Source: TMED27 sp963922705
GTDB lineage: Bacteria; Pseudomonadota; Alphaproteobacteria; Micavibrionales; Micavibrionaceae
Direction of reading: 5' to 3'
NCBI GenBank assembly: GCA_963922705.1
Contig: CAWUJS010000006.1
Coordinates: 1-57,096 of the forward strand
Length of the DNA: 57,096 nt
In this document: positions 7,866-15,853 of the stretch, one piece after another
How positions within the stretch are numbered: position 1 is the stretch's first letter
Layout of the letters: each line of letters starts with the position of its first letter
Notes under the pieces: model-generated
Told to the model about the DNA's origin: nothing
The model's database searches: none
The model's input: the letters and a program-made list of their open reading frames with translations, nothing else
Program-made: the position numbers and the translations under genes

Positions 7866-9005
7866 TTGACTCTCTTATCCAGAACAGACAGATCCATGTT
7901 CGGACAATGGTGGTGGACGGTAGACCGCACCATGCTTGCTGCCTTTGTTGTGCTGATTGTCTTTGGCATTCTGATGGTCACAACCGCCAGCCCGCCTATT
8001 GCAGAGAATTTAGGGCTGGGCTATTACCATTTCCTCAAACGCCATATCATCATGCTCTTCCCCGCGGCCTTTATGCTATTTGCCGTCTCATTCTTAAGGC
8101 CACGGGAAATCTGGCGCCTCGGTAGCATTCTCTTTGTCGGCTGCATAGCCGCTCTTATTTTGGTGCTGTTTACCGGCATGGAAATCAAAGGTGCGCAGCG
8201 TTGGCTGCATATTGCCGGATTTTCCCTCCAACCCAGTGAGTTCATGAAGCCCGCTTTTGCCATTGTCTCCGCATGGCTAATGGCAAAGCAAAAGGATAAT
8301 CCCGCTTTTCGCGGTAACGCAGCCGCCGCGGTGCTTTACTTTGTCACCATAAGCCTTTTGCTCTTGCAACCTGATTTAGGCATGACAGTCATTGTCACCT
8401 TTATTCTCGCAACTCAGATTTTTCTTGCCGGGTTTCCATTTCGCTTTTTGATCCTGTTTGGCTTTGCTGGCATTGCCGGGCTATTTGGTGCTTATTTCGC
8501 TCTCCCGCATGTCAAAAGCCGTATTGATCGGTTTTTAGACCCGGAAAGCGGCGATAATTTTCAGGTCGATAAATCTATCGAAGCCTTTCAAAATGGTGGA
8601 TTCTTGGGAACCGGGCCGGGGCAGGGGACAGTCAAGCTTAGCCTTCCCGACGCCCATGCAGACTTTATCTTTTCCGTTGCCGGTGAAGAGCTGGGGCTGT
8701 TTTTCATACTCATTATCATTGCCCTTTTTGCATTTGTGATGCTGCGCGGCCTCGGGCGTTTATCGCAAAGCGAGGATATGTTTAGCGTTCTTGCCGCTGG
8801 TGGTTTGCTGACCATGTTCGGCCTCCAGGCTATCGTCCATATGGGTTCGGCGCTTCATCTTTTGCCCGCCAAGGGGATGACATTGCCATTCATTAGCTAT
8901 GGCGGCTCCTCAATCCTGTCCATGGGGCTGTCTATGGGAATTGTCCTTGCACTCACACGCAGAACACGAAAATCCGGTATCTCCCGCGGGGGATTGTCTT
9001 TGTAA
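7866..9005 (+). CDS. ftsW: Septal SEDS glycosyltransferase FtsW
   Basis: FtsW polymerises lipid II at the septum with FtsI. The 379-residue SEDS protein has about ten membrane helices, the GAQRWLHIAGFSLQPSEFMK signature, the QPDLGMT motif, the large periplasmic loop with GTGPGQGTVKLSLPDAHADFIFSV, and the final LPFISYGGSS. Position inside the dcw cluster marks it as FtsW; the second SEDS gene at 52589 is rodA. TTG 7866 is preceded by AGAAAGGCG; ATG 7896 is a possible shorter start. Confidence 0.95.
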   Translation: MTLLSRTDRSMFGQWWWTVDRTMLAAFVVLIVFGILMVTTASPPIAENLGLGYYHFLKRHIIMLFPAAFMLFAVSFLRPREIWRLGSILFVGCIAALILVLFTGMEIKGAQRWLHIAGFSLQPSEFMKPAFAIVSAWLMAKQKDNPAFRGNAAAAVLYFVTISLLLLQPDLGMTVIVTFILATQIFLAGFPFRFLILFGFAGIAGLFGAYFALPHVKSRIDRFLDPESGDNFQVDKSIEAFQNGGFLGTGPGQGTVKLSLPDAHADFIFSVAGEELGLFFILIIIALFAFVMLRGLGRLSQSEDMFSVLAAGGLLTMFGLQAIVHMGSALHLLPAKGMTLPFISYGGSSILSMGLSMGIVLALTRRTRKSGISRGGLSL

Positions 9006-9021
9006 GAGAAGCCGATTACGA

Positions 9022-9050
9022 TTGACAAAAATTTTACATAGGACTATAAC
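9022..9050 (+). promoter_or_regulatory. Near-consensus sigma70 promoter, probably leaderless
   Basis: TTGACA (9022-9027), a 17-bp spacer and TATAAC (9045-9050) match the consensus at 11 of 12 positions. The ATG of the next gene is at 9057, so transcription would start at or within a base or two of the start codon. Confidence 0.6.
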
Positions 9051-9056
9051 ATTTCT

Positions 9057-9494
9057 ATGATTTACGCTCTATTCCCGATGATTGCCGCAATGTGTTACGG
9101 GCTTGCCTTTGCGATGACAGAAAAGGCGCTCAAAATCACAAATGTAGTGACCTATATGGCAGTCAATTCAGCCTCCAGTTTTTTAATTGTGGCATATTTA
9201 CTGTGGATAAAGGGCGAATCTTTAAAATTCGATTTTATACATGATCAAAAGGATTTAGTTCTCATTATTATCGCAGCTACAATTCCAACCCTGGGCTGGA
9301 CGTTCACATTATTTGCAGTGAAAAACACGTCCGCTCTTTATGCAAGCTTTGCTGAAATTTCATATCCGCTTTTTACGGTGATTTTCCTGTTTATCTTTTT
9401 TGGCCTTCGAAGCATTGACTGGACAATCCTTCTTGGCGGCGCGCTCATTATGATCGGCTCATTTATCATGGTTTACGGCCAATCAAAACGATAG
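9057..9494 (+). CDS. Single-domain EamA/DMT-type membrane protein
   Basis: This 145-residue protein has about five hydrophobic helices and the half-length EamA layout of drug/metabolite transporters. Features are MCYGLAFAMTEKAL at the start, TLFAVKNTSALYASFAEISYPLFT in the middle and IDWTILLGGALIMIGSFIMVYG at the end. Half-size members work as dimers (compare EmrE-like and ArnE/F-like proteins); the substrate cannot be told. It interrupts ftsW-murG, which normally adjoin, and has its own near-consensus promoter. A role in moving an envelope precursor or lipid carrier is a guess from context only. Confidence 0.8.
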   Translation: MIYALFPMIAAMCYGLAFAMTEKALKITNVVTYMAVNSASSFLIVAYLLWIKGESLKFDFIHDQKDLVLIIIAATIPTLGWTFTLFAVKNTSALYASFAEISYPLFTVIFLFIFFGLRSIDWTILLGGALIMIGSFIMVYGQSKR

Positions 9495-9556
9495 CTCCTG
9501 TGATTGCTTATAAAAAACCCTTCGTGTCTCGGAGTCTTGGTGGTAAAACCATAAAA

Positions 9557-10642
9557 ATGAATAATCCCAAACCTCTCATAATTCTCAGTGCAGGCGGGAC
9601 AGGCGGTCATGTTATCCCCGCAGCCGCGCTCGCCCATGCATTACAAGCAAAAGACTATGCCGTGGAAGTCATTACAGATGCACGCGGGATGAAATTCGCC
9701 GGTGTTTTTGGCGATATTCCGATCCATGAAATCCCCGCCGGAACCTTTTCTCCAAAAGGCTTTCTCCCCTTATTGATGGGGCTATGTAAATCAATTGTCA
9801 TCATGCTTAAAAACCGCCCTGCCTGTGTCGTTGGGTTTGGCGGCTACCCGTCTTTCCCCGGAACATTTGCCGCACAAATTCTTTGTATTCCCAATATCTT
9901 ACATGAATCCAATGCGATTTTTGGCAAGGCTAATAAAGCGCTTGGCCTGCTCGCCACAAAAATATCTCTCTCATGGCCAAAAAGTTACGGTCTATCTTCC
10001 AGACAAAAAGCCAAAAGCATTGTTATCGGCAACCCTATTCGCGCAGATATTGCGGCACTTGCCGATAAACCTTATCCACCCATAAAGGATACGCTCAATA
10101 TTTTAGTGATGGGCGGCTCGCTGGGGGCAACAATATTTAGTGAGGTGATTCCAAAAGCCATCAGTCAACTGACAGATGCGCAGAGAAAAAAATTACGCAT
10201 CACGCAGCAATGCCGCGAAGGGGATATTAATGCCGTGAAAAGCGCATATGCCGATATGAGTGTGAAGGCAAAATGTGCAACTTTCATAGAAAACGTCCCC
10301 GACGAGCTTAAAAAATGCCACCTTTTTATCGGGCGCTCGGGCGGTACAGTTTTTGAAATCACCGCCGCCGGCAGGCCTGCCATTTTTGTCCCATACCCAC
10401 ATCACGCTGACCAGCAGCAAAAAATTAACGCCGAAGCGATCAGCGATCAGGGCGGTGCATGGACCATTGAAGAGCATATCTTCACCCCTGATATTGTCAA
10501 AGATCATATCACGGCATTTTTGAACGACCCGTCTACACTCATAAACGCGGCGGGCAAATCAAAGGCTTGCGGTATGCCTGATGCTGCGGCTAAACTAGCG
10601 GCACTTATAGAAGAAATAATAGAAAGCAAACACGTGAGATAA
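9557..10642 (+). CDS. murG: UDP-GlcNAc:lipid I GlcNAc transferase MurG
   Basis: MurG adds GlcNAc to lipid I and makes lipid II on the cytoplasmic face of the membrane. It is a GT28, GT-B fold enzyme of 361 residues. The N-terminal glycine loop LSAGGTGGHVIPA, the second loop VVGFGGYPSFPG, HESNAIFGKANK and the C-terminal donor site FIGRSGGTVFEITAAGRPAIFVPYPHHADQQQ are present. ATG 9557 gives the standard start (MNNPKPLIILSAGGTGG); the frame also extends to GTG 9500, without a ribosome site. Its last codons lie within a long inverted repeat. Confidence 0.96.
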   Translation: MNNPKPLIILSAGGTGGHVIPAAALAHALQAKDYAVEVITDARGMKFAGVFGDIPIHEIPAGTFSPKGFLPLLMGLCKSIVIMLKNRPACVVGFGGYPSFPGTFAAQILCIPNILHESNAIFGKANKALGLLATKISLSWPKSYGLSSRQKAKSIVIGNPIRADIAALADKPYPPIKDTLNILVMGGSLGATIFSEVIPKAISQLTDAQRKKLRITQQCREGDINAVKSAYADMSVKAKCATFIENVPDELKKCHLFIGRSGGTVFEITAAGRPAIFVPYPHHADQQQKINAEAISDQGGAWTIEEHIFTPDIVKDHITAFLNDPSTLINAAGKSKACGMPDAAAKLAALIEEIIESKHVR

Positions 10643-10713
10643 CGAAGGTAGCAGAGATTTTTTATGTGTAGATTCTAAATATATAATCTCTATTATCTCT
10701 GCTAACTCACGTG
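10631..10713. repeat. Nested inverted repeat between murG and murC
   Basis: CACGTGAG (10631-10638) pairs with CTCACGTG (10706-10713), and AGCAGAGAT (10650-10658) pairs with ATCTCTGCT (10695-10703), with an AT-rich centre that can also fold. The left arm includes the last codons and stop of murG. No U tract follows, so it is not a standard intrinsic terminator. It could be an mRNA processing or stability hairpin. Confidence 0.7.
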
Positions 10714-10738
10714 TAAAAACAATGAAGGAAAGTAACAT

Positions 10739-12166
10739 ATGCGTGGAATGCCAAAAGATATAGGCTCTCTCCATTTTATCGGAATAGGCGGTATCGGTAT
10801 GAGCGGGCTTGCCGAAATCCTTGATACGCTCGGCTATAAAGTACAAGGCTCCGACCAGGCAGAAGGCGCGAATGTTAAACGGTTGCGCGAAAAAGGGATG
10901 ACGATTTACATCGGGCATGAGCCATCCAATATTACCGATAACCTTGCCGCCATCGTAATCTCATCGGCGATTAAACAAAACAATCCCGAACTGCAAGCCG
11001 CACGCGACCTCGGCATTCCCGTTATCCGCCGCGCAGAAATGCTCGCCGAATTGATGCGCATGAAATGGGCGATTGCCATTGGCGGCACGCACGGCAAAAC
11101 CACAACCACCTCTATGGTCGGGCAAATGCTGGAGACTGCAGAGTTCGACCCCACCGTCATTAATGGCGGCATTGTCAACGCCTACGGCACCAATGTCCGC
11201 CTTGGTGAAAGCGATATTATGGTCGTTGAGGCCGATGAAAGCGACGGCACATTTACCCGCCTTCCTGCCTCTGTTGCGGTTGTCACCAATATGGACGCCG
11301 AGCATATGGATCATTATGGCAGTTTCGAAGCCGTCAAAGACGCTTATCGCCAGTTCATCCATAATCTACCCTTTTACGGCTATGCCGTCCTTTGCATTGA
11401 TCACCCAGAAGTCCAGGCGCTTGTCCCATCGGTTCAAGACCGTAAAATCATCACTTACGGCTTTAACCCCCAAGCCGATATTCAGGTCAGCAACGTCAAA
11501 TCCAATGCCGAAGGCTCTACCTTTGATGTCAGCCTGCCCGATGGCTCAGACCTGAAAGATGTTCACCTGCCAATGCTCGGCGAGCATAATGTGCAAAATG
11601 CCCTCGTTGCCCTTGCTATTGCCCATGAAATGGGAGTCCCCGCCCCGATTTTGAAAAAAGGCCTTGCCGGGTTTACCGGCGTCAAACGCCGCTTCACCAA
11701 AACCGGGGAAAGCCATGGCATTACCATTATTGATGATTATGCCCATCATCCGATTGAGATTGAAACCATCCTGAAAACCGCCCGTACCGCAGTTGCCGAC
11801 AGCGGTGCAAAAGTCATAGCCGTCATGCAGCCCCACCGCTATACGCGCCTTGATGATTTATTCGGTGATTTCTGCAAATGCTTTAACGAGGCCGATATCG
11901 TGATCATTACCGATGTTTATGAAGCCGGCGAAACACCGATTGAAAACCGCAATAAACGCAGCCTTGTCGAAGGCATAAAAAGCCATGGCCATCGCAATGT
12001 CCACGCGCTCCCATCGCGCGATGATCTGCCCCGCCTGATTGCAAAATATGCGCATGCCGGCGACTACGTCATTTGCATGGGCGCAGGTGATATTACAAGC
12101 TGGGCGTATGATCTCCCTGATCAGCTTGAGGTCGAACTTGCCAAGCCAAAAGGGAATGCGGCGTAA
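10739..12166 (+). CDS. murC: UDP-MurNAc:L-alanine ligase MurC
   Basis: MurC adds the first amino acid, L-alanine, to UDP-MurNAc. The 475-residue protein starts with the Rossmann motif FIGIGGIGMSGLAEIL. It has the ATP loop GGTHGKTTTTSM (about 117-128), EADESDGTF, NMDAEHMDHYGS, DDYAHHPIEI and MQPHRYTR. The length is typical. ATG 10739 follows GAAGGAAAG. In most relatives murB follows directly, but here about 6.9 kb of unrelated genes intervene. Confidence 0.97.
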   Translation: MRGMPKDIGSLHFIGIGGIGMSGLAEILDTLGYKVQGSDQAEGANVKRLREKGMTIYIGHEPSNITDNLAAIVISSAIKQNNPELQAARDLGIPVIRRAEMLAELMRMKWAIAIGGTHGKTTTTSMVGQMLETAEFDPTVINGGIVNAYGTNVRLGESDIMVVEADESDGTFTRLPASVAVVTNMDAEHMDHYGSFEAVKDAYRQFIHNLPFYGYAVLCIDHPEVQALVPSVQDRKIITYGFNPQADIQVSNVKSNAEGSTFDVSLPDGSDLKDVHLPMLGEHNVQNALVALAIAHEMGVPAPILKKGLAGFTGVKRRFTKTGESHGITIIDDYAHHPIEIETILKTARTAVADSGAKVIAVMQPHRYTRLDDLFGDFCKCFNEADIVIITDVYEAGETPIENRNKRSLVEGIKSHGHRNVHALPSRDDLPRLIAKYAHAGDYVICMGAGDITSWAYDLPDQLEVELAKPKGNAA

Positions 12167-12185
12167 TGACTAAGCAATCAATTGT

Positions 12186-12214
12186 TTGATTATTTAGGAA
12201 TTTTGTCCTATAAT
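12186..12214 (+). promoter_or_regulatory. Putative sigma70 promoter for thiOSG
   Basis: TTGATT (12186-12191) and TATAAT (12209-12214) are 17 bp apart. The -10 is perfect. It lies about 107 bp before thiO. No THI-box or CTGAGA core of a TPP riboswitch is seen in the leader. Confidence 0.45.
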
Positions 12215-12320
12215 ATAAACAAAAAACGAAACAATTGAGGCCAGCCACCCCCACCCCTCACAAAATCGAAAAACAAACTGAAGAAACCGCAATAAATTAA
12301 TATAAAACAATAGCTTACAG

Positions 12321-13424
12321 ATGGAAAAAAGTGTAAAAAATAGGAACTCAACCAAACAGCCGATCACAATTCTTGGCGCAGGGATTATGGGCTTGATGGT
12401 CGCTTATCACCTCGCTGATCAATACCCGATAACCCTTTATGATCCAAAAGGATTTCCCGCCGATAATGCAAGCCTTATGGCGGGCGGGATGCTTGCCCCT
12501 TACTCGGAAATTGAGCATATGGATATGCGCTGGGTACAGGCCGGCCTTAAAGGCATTGAAATTTGGCAAGATATAAATCTTGATACCGGCTTTACCCAAA
12601 ATGGCAGTCTTTTGATAGCCCACCCCGAAGATCGATATATTTTAGAGCGTTTTAAAACCCATCTTCCAATAGAAAAGCAAAGCTATCACAATGTGCAAAG
12701 CCTTGAAAACCATATCCCCCGGCACCATCAAAATGGCATTTTCCTCTCCGAAGAAGCCCATCTCGATCCCGCTAAAACAATGGCTTCTTTGTGTGATTAC
12801 TTGCAAAATCATAACAATGTGACCCTCACCGATGATCCAACTTTCCAACATTCCAATATTCCAACCTTCCAACCTTCCAACCTTCCAACCTTCCAACATT
12901 CCAATACTCCAGCCTTCCAAACCATTGATTGCCGCGGCATGGCATCACATGACCCCGATATTCGCGGCGTGAAGGGGGAGATATTGCTGGTGCGCAATAC
13001 TGAATTTTCTTTGAAACGCCCCGTTCGCCTCATGCATCCGCGTTATCCGCTTTATATTATTCCGCGTGATGATGATATTTTCATGATCGGCGCCACAGTC
13101 ATTGAAAGCAGCGAGAATGAAAATGTTTCCCTGCGCTCAGGAATGGAGCTTATGAGCGCGCTCTATAGCCTTCATAATAGTTTTGGAGAAGCGGATATTA
13201 TCAACATAAAAGCTGGAATTCGCCCTAGCTATGCGGATAATTTGCCGCGTATTCATATTCAGGATAATCTTATTACCTGTAACGGGCTTTTCCGCCATGG
13301 CTATCTTTTAGCCCCCGTTATGGCTGCATGTGTGAAGGATTATTTGGAAAACAAAGAAAATGAATATATGTCTTTATTTTTAAAAGGATCACAGAATGAA
13401 AGTAACAATCAACGGGCAGCTTAA
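12321..13424 (+). CDS. thiO: FAD-dependent glycine oxidase ThiO
   Basis: ThiO oxidises glycine to dehydroglycine for the thiazole half of thiamine. The 367-residue DAO-family protein has the FAD dinucleotide fold ITILGAGIMGLMVAYHLA near residues 15-32, NASLMAGGMLAPYSE, and a C-terminal GIRPSYADNLPRI region. The following thiS and thiG support the assignment. Residues about 173-200 come from ten tandem 8-bp units and read as an 8-residue periodic peptide (TFQHSNIP, TFQPSNLP, TFQHSNTP). This segment is low-complexity and lies where relatives have ordinary sequence, so it is probably a late insertion. No good ribosome site precedes ATG 12321. It overlaps thiS by 29 bp. Confidence 0.88.
   Translation: MEKSVKNRNSTKQPITILGAGIMGLMVAYHLADQYPITLYDPKGFPADNASLMAGGMLAPYSEIEHMDMRWVQAGLKGIEIWQDINLDTGFTQNGSLLIAHPEDRYILERFKTHLPIEKQSYHNVQSLENHIPRHHQNGIFLSEEAHLDPAKTMASLCDYLQNHNNVTLTDDPTFQHSNIPTFQPSNLPTFQHSNTPAFQTIDCRGMASHDPDIRGVKGEILLVRNTEFSLKRPVRLMHPRYPLYIIPRDDDIFMIGATVIESSENENVSLRSGMELMSALYSLHNSFGEADIINIKAGIRPSYADNLPRIHIQDNLITCNGLFRHGYLLAPVMAACVKDYLENKENEYMSLFLKGSQNESNNQRAA
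12837..12916. repeat. Ten tandem 8-bp units (CCAAYHTT) inside thiO
   Basis: The repeat unit CCAACCTT occurs four times exactly in a row, flanked by near-identical units such as CCAACATT and CCAATATT, ten in all. Eight is not a multiple of three, so a gain or loss of one unit would shift the thiO frame. Confidence 0.9.
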
Positions 13425-13596
13425 AAGCTTTGAATCGCCATTGAATTTATATGATATCCTGGAGCAGGAAGAGTTGATTGGCATGATGATCGCCGTGGCG
13501 CAAAACGGAACATTCGTGCCGAAATCTGAATATCAGGCCACATCTGTGAATGATGGCGATGATATTGAAATCGTTGCGCCAATGCAGGGGGGGTAG
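13396..13596 (+). CDS. thiS: Thiamine sulfur-carrier protein ThiS
   Basis: ThiS is a small ubiquitin-like carrier; its C-terminal thiocarboxylate donates sulfur to the thiazole ring made by ThiG. The protein has 66 residues, starts MKVTINGQLKSF, and ends in the required Gly-Gly (APMQGG). The start lies within thiO and the stop is 2 bp before thiG, so the three genes are one operon. Confidence 0.95.
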   Translation: MKVTINGQLKSFESPLNLYDILEQEELIGMMIAVAQNGTFVPKSEYQATSVNDGDDIEIVAPMQGG

Positions 13597-13598
13597 AA

Positions 13599-14381
13599 AT
13601 GGTTTTGAACATCGGTGACCAAATCCTGCAATCCCGTTTTTTCCTTGGTACTGCGGGCTATCCATCGCCGGATGCGCTCGCGCAATCCATTGAGGCTGCA
13701 AAGCCGGGTCTACTGACCGTTTCGCTACGTCGCGAAAGCAAAGCTGGAAAAGGGCAGGATTTCTGGAATATTATTAAGGGTTTTAACCTGCCTGTTCTTC
13801 CCAATACTGCTGGTTGCCAAGGTGTTCAGGAAGCCGTGACCACTGCCGAAATGGCGCGTGAGATTTTTGAGACAAACTGGATCAAGCTCGAAGTGATTGG
13901 CGATGACTACACATTACAGCCCGATCCGTATCGTTTATTGGATGCTGCAGAAACGCTTATACAAAAAGGCTTTGAAGTTTTTCCCTATATGACGGATGAT
14001 CTTATTTTGGCCAATAGGCTCACTGATCTCGGCTGCAACATCCTGATGCCCTGGGGCGCGCCCATAGGCTCCGGGCGTGGCTTGAATAACCCTTTTGCGC
14101 TAAAACTTTTGCGGGAGCGTTTTGCGGATAAAACACTCGTCATTGATGCCGGTATTGGCGCACCTTCTCATGCGGCGGCTGCCATGGAAATGGGATATGA
14201 TGCAATTTTGCTTAATACCGCTGTATCCAAAGCAAAAGACCCAGCAGGCATGGCTAAAGCTTTTTCATATTCTATAGAGGCCGGACGCGCAGCTTATCTA
14301 TCAGGGATTATTGAGCCACAAGAAACCGCCAGCGCCTCAACTCCACTGATTGATAAACCTCTATGGCATCAACAAACATAG
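13599..14381 (+). CDS. thiG: Thiazole synthase ThiG
   Basis: ThiG condenses deoxyxylulose phosphate, dehydroglycine and the ThiS thiocarboxylate to the thiazole phosphate. The 260-residue TIM-barrel protein has FFLGTAGYPSPDAL, LLTVSLRRES, LPNTAGC, WIKLEVIGDD, MPWGAPIGSGRGL and VIDAGIGAPSHAA, which are the family's conserved stretches including the Schiff-base Lys in IKLEVIGD. thiC, thiD and thiE are not in the window. Confidence 0.97.
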   Translation: MVLNIGDQILQSRFFLGTAGYPSPDALAQSIEAAKPGLLTVSLRRESKAGKGQDFWNIIKGFNLPVLPNTAGCQGVQEAVTTAEMAREIFETNWIKLEVIGDDYTLQPDPYRLLDAAETLIQKGFEVFPYMTDDLILANRLTDLGCNILMPWGAPIGSGRGLNNPFALKLLRERFADKTLVIDAGIGAPSHAAAAMEMGYDAILLNTAVSKAKDPAGMAKAFSYSIEAGRAAYLSGIIEPQETASASTPLIDKPLWHQQT

Positions 14382-14391
14382 GTGAAAATTT

Positions 14392-14931
14392 TTATGCAGC
14401 CAAATCCGCCTGCGCGCGTTCAATGCCTTCGAGAATCAGTTCGCGTGCTTTATCGGCATCGCCCCAGCCAAGCATCTTCGACCATTTTCCTTTTTCAAGG
14501 TCTTTATAATGTGTGAAGAAATGCTCAATTTGATCGCAGTTGATTTTCGGGATGTCTGTGTAGTTTTCAACGTTAGAGTGATAAGGGTGAACGTGTGGTG
14601 CTGGAACGGCAACGATTTTTTCATCAACGCCGCCATCATCTTCCATCATCAAAACACCAACAGGACGCAAAGCAATGACTGCACCGGGCATAACAGGCGT
14701 GCGACCAACAGCAATAATATCAACCGGATCCCCATCACCGGATAATGTATGTGGAATAAATCCATAATTCCCCGGGTATGACATGGGGGTATGCAAAAAA
14801 CGGTCAACAATCATCACACCGCTATCTTTGTCTAATTCATATTTAACCGGAACCCCGCCAAGCGGATTCTCAATAATTGCATTAACAATATTCGGCGCAT
14901 CATCACCGATTGAAATTTTTGAAATATCCAT
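14392..14931 (-). CDS. ppa: Inorganic pyrophosphatase (family I)
   Basis: Ppa hydrolyses cytosolic pyrophosphate to phosphate. The 179-residue protein has NPLGGVPVKYELDKDSG, MSYPGNYGFIPHTLSGDGDPVDI with the metal-binding Asp residues, and HFFTHYKDLEKGKW. The start at 14931 follows AAGGAT and gives the typical length; a longer frame runs to 15003. It is convergent with thiG. Confidence 0.96.
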   Translation of the reverse strand: MDISKISIGDDAPNIVNAIIENPLGGVPVKYELDKDSGVMIVDRFLHTPMSYPGNYGFIPHTLSGDGDPVDIIAVGRTPVMPGAVIALRPVGVLMMEDDGGVDEKIVAVPAPHVHPYHSNVENYTDIPKINCDQIEHFFTHYKDLEKGKWSKMLGWGDADKARELILEGIERAQADLAA

Positions 14932-15031
14932 ATTTATCCTTACATTTATAGCGTTACTTGCAGTTTGGTAACAATAAGATGTAAAAAAAGCAAGGACTTT
15001 CATCCTTGCTTCTAATGTAATTATAATGAAT

Positions 15032-15220
15032 TTAAGCTACTTTGGAAATTTTTTCCTTACGCTTGAATATGCCAAGTATTTTTTGACGTAGCGGTTGTTC
15101 CTGTTTTTGCGTTGTTCCAGAAATATCCGCGTATTTTAGCGATTTTTGCTTGTTTGTTGCACGCTCAATTGTGTCTGGCACAAATATGACACCACCGGAA
15201 GATGAAGAATATGCTTTCAT
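15032..15220 (-). CDS. Small protein of unknown function (62 residues)
   Basis: The start at 15220 is preceded by GAGAGGTC at good spacing, which supports translation. The protein begins MKAYSSSSGGVIFVPDT and ends in a very basic tail (KILGIFKRKEKISKVA). There is no membrane helix and no recognised family. It lies between ppa and the cold-shock gene, on the same strand. Confidence 0.5.
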   Translation of the reverse strand: MKAYSSSSGGVIFVPDTIERATNKQKSLKYADISGTTQKQEQPLRQKILGIFKRKEKISKVA

Positions 15221-15354
15221 AAGACCTCTCTTTTCATATGAATAAGGATGAGTCTACACAATTCAACTATCTTTTGCGAACAAAAAGAACGCTGCAGCGC
15301 AGTAAAAGTATATTTTTACAAGGGTAAGGGCAATAAAATTACAATAAAAAAGCC

Positions 15355-15573
15355 TTACACAGCTTTTAAATTACCTGCGGACATCTTGCCACGATTTTCC
15401 TGCTCTTCAAATTCAACCTTCTGACCTTCATCAAGACTTGAAAGTCCTGCCGCTTGTACAGCGGAAATGTGAACAAAAACATCATTTCCACCATTATCGG
15501 GGACAATGAAACCAAAACCCTTTGCCGGGTCAAACCATTTTACCGTTCCTGTTTTTGTATTTTCTTCAGACAT
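15355..15573 (-). CDS. Cold-shock domain protein
   Basis: This 72-residue single CSD protein binds single-stranded RNA or DNA. It has GTVKWFDPAKGFGFIV (RNP1, KGFGFI) and NDVFVHISAV (RNP2, VFVH). The start at 15573 follows AAGGAGAAG. The long divergent region to rsh (15574-15853) is its likely 5' leader and promoter region; I see no clear cold-box motif there. Confidence 0.95.
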   Translation of the reverse strand: MSEENTKTGTVKWFDPAKGFGFIVPDNGGNDVFVHISAVQAAGLSSLDEGQKVEFEEQENRGKMSAGNLKAV

Positions 15574-15853
15574 AACGCTTCTCCTTATTTAATTTATGCA
15601 TAGTCTAGTTTAGCCTTTATCGACTGTTCCTGGTGGGTATTCAATTCAGGCTAGAACAATAAAGAAATCAAAGCGCGAAGTTAATCTATCCAAGAACACT
15701 GTTAACATGCCCATATTGTAAAGAATTGCGCAAGGAAATTATGAGCCTAAATTATAAATTACGGTAGGGAATGGCGCTGGAGATATAAAAAATATTCTGA
15801 TAGTCTATTATCTTATATCACAAGACTGTAATAATTAAGTTCTGACTATTTTA

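Noticed and set aside
12217..12320. TPP riboswitch before thiO
   Set aside because: I see no CTGAGA core or other THI-box elements in the leader.
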